Assembly (NCBI GenBank): GCA_945878745.1
Contig: CAMDVY010000181.1
Location: forward strand, 1 to 6,459
DNA from: Klebsiella pneumoniae
GTDB lineage: Bacteria; Pseudomonadota; Gammaproteobacteria; Pseudomonadales; Azotimanducaceae
Length of the DNA: 6,459 nucleotides
Direction: 5' to 3'
Shown here: positions 5,210-6,459 of the stretch, in pieces
How the letters are laid out: each line of letters opens with the position of its first letter
Position numbering within the stretch: the first letter of the stretch is position 1
Translations under genes and position numbers: made by a program
The notes under the pieces: model-generated
Told to the model about the DNA's origin: nothing
The model's input: only the letters and a program-made list of their open reading frames with translations
Database searches by the model: none

Positions 5210-6459
5210 TCAGATGAAAGTTGAAGGTTGATCACAGGCAATGAGGCCGAGCACATCCCGTGCAGCGGCCACCAAGGCAAACGATCCAAAGACGAGAATA
5301 ACACCGTCCGGCGGTACGCGGCTCACGGCTTCCTGAATTGCGGCTTCGACAGAGCCGGCAAGATCGATGCGTGCCCCCCCGGCTGCCCTGATCGCGGCCG
5401 CGGTCGTACCCGCGTCCTGGCCACGCGGACCCTCGGTACTGACCGCGATCCAGGCAGGTACCCGCTGCGCGAAAACCGTCGCGAGACCCTGGGAGTCCTT
5501 TTCAACCAGATTGCCCAGGATCAGCAGTTTCGGCGCGAGTTGCAGTTGCTGCAGTCGATCGGCAAGAAACTGCGCGCCGTCCGGGTTGTGCGCGATATCA
5601 AGAATGAACCGACGACCCTGGTAGTCGATGGCTTCCATACGACCCGGCAGAAACGCCCGACCAACTGCAGCGCGAGCAGCTTCCACCTTCAGATCGATGA
5701 GCGCAGCACTGGCCATCACCGCCAGGCCAACGTTGTGGGGGGCGAGCCGAGTGGCGAGTGGTACGCCGTCGATAGCTGCAGCCTGTTGATCCCAGGCACC
5801 TCCCCTCAGGTTGATTGTCAACCAGCGTGGATCGTCAGCCACTCTGAAATTCGCTCCGCTGGTTACCACCTGACAATCAAGTTCAGCGGCGGTATCGATC
5901 ACGCTGACTGGCATATCCCGCCCCAGAACCACGCGTTGATGGCGGCGAAACACACCAGCTTTTTCACGACCGATAAGCTCTCGGGTATCGCCGAGGTACT
6001 CCTGATGATCAAGCCCGATACTGGTCACCACTGCGACCTGCGCATCGACAATATTGAAGGCATCCAGCCGGCCACCGAGACCGACTTCCAGAACGGTGGC
6101 TTCCACTTGCGCTTCCCGCCAACACCACAGGGATACCAGAGTGGCGTATTCGAAATAGGTCAGCGGTGTATCGCCCCTGCCCGCTTCGACCGTGCAGAAA
6201 CCTGCACACAGATCCGCATCATCCAGCTGCACCCCATTGATGCGAACCCGCTCATTGAAAACATGCAGGTGCGGACTGTAGCCGGCACCGACACGACGGC
6301 CGTGCGCCAGCAACAACTGCTCGCAGCTGACCGTGACAGAGCCTTTCCCATTCGTCCCGGCAACGATGATCGACGGAATCGCCCACGGCAGCAGGCCCAT
6401 GCGCGTACCCACCAGTTGCACACGCGCAAGACCCATCTCAATGCTGCGCGGATGCACCG
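5210..6459 (-). CDS. folC: Bifunctional folylpolyglutamate synthase / dihydrofolate synthase (5' partial)
   Basis: FolC joins glutamate to dihydropteroate to make dihydrofolate and extends the polyglutamate tail of folates, using ATP in the cytosol. The frame is open to the right edge. By comparison with E. coli FolC, about 20 N-terminal residues are missing, so the GTG at 6457-6455 is probably internal. Counting from that valine, visible motifs are the P-loop VAGTNGKGSV (32-41), SPHLHVFNERVRING (61-75), TYFEYATL (100-107), EVGLGGRLDAFNIVD (124-138), TSIGLDHQEYLG (145-156), GREKAGVF (163-170), DIAHNPDGAQ (287-296) and FGSF (390-393). Together these cover the Mur-ligase-like ATPase and the C-terminal domain. 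The gene is first in the visible cluster and is followed after 11 nt by dedD. In other gammaproteobacteria accD often lies upstream of folC, but this cannot be seen here. Confidence 0.97.
   Translation of the reverse strand, partial: VHPRSIEMGLARVQLVGTRMGLLPWAIPSIIVAGTNGKGSVTVSCEQLLLAHGRRVGAGYSPHLHVFNERVRINGVQLDDADLCAGFCTVEAGRGDTPLTYFEYATLVSLWCWREAQVEATVLEVGLGGRLDAFNIVDAQVAVVTSIGLDHQEYLGDTRELIGREKAGVFRRHQRVVLGRDMPVSVIDTAAELDCQVVTSGANFRVADDPRWLTINLRGGAWDQQAAAIDGVPLATRLAPHNVGLAVMASAALIDLKVEAARAAVGRAFLPGRMEAIDYQGRRFILDIAHNPDGAQFLADRLQQLQLAPKLLILGNLVEKDSQGLATVFAQRVPAWIAVSTEGPRGQDAGTTAAAIRAAGGARIDLAGSVEAAIQEAVSRVPPDGVILVFGSFALVAAARDVLGLIACDQPSTFI

Overview
The window carries seven protein-coding genes, all on the minus strand and tightly packed, so transcription runs from the right end to the left end. 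The block folC-dedD-cvpA-purF, an E. coli-type PurF, a DedD-like SPOR protein and moderately GC-rich sequence together point to a gammaproteobacterium. The genus cannot be told from this sequence.

Right half, in transcription order: folC (5210-6459, start beyond the right edge), a dedD-like SPOR gene (4656-5198), cvpA (4117-4659) and purF (2547-4073). This is the classical gammaproteobacterial cluster joining folate polyglutamylation, a cell-division SPOR protein, an inner-membrane CvpA protein and the first committed enzyme of purine synthesis. Spacings are 11 nt, a 4-nt ATGA overlap and 43 nt. The 43-nt gap holds the only clear Shine-Dalgarno sequence I can see, and it lies inside a perfect 14-bp palindrome.

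Left half: a MoxR-family AAA+ ATPase (1619-2602), a DUF58 membrane protein (482-1435) and the N-terminal part of a TgpA-like transglutaminase membrane protein (1-495, running off the left edge). This ATPase / DUF58 / transglutaminase trio is a recurrent bacterial module thought to act at the cell envelope. The ATPase gene overlaps the end of purF by 56 nt, so the trio appears to be read through from the housekeeping cluster.

The one non-coding stretch of note is 1436-1618, between the ATPase and DUF58 genes. It is filled by a compact element of about 180 bp with long imperfect terminal inverted repeats, near-perfect over the outer 20 bp. It has no transposase and is flanked by CTAG/TTAG, which could be a 4-bp target duplication. 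It looks like a MITE or other non-autonomous insertion. It supplies or abuts the stop codon of the ATPase gene and ends 4 bp before the DUF58 start codon. No RNA genes, CRISPR arrays or convincing promoters or factor-independent terminators were seen. Apart from the element, the region looks like ordinary core genome, and I did not find a new defence or biosynthetic system.
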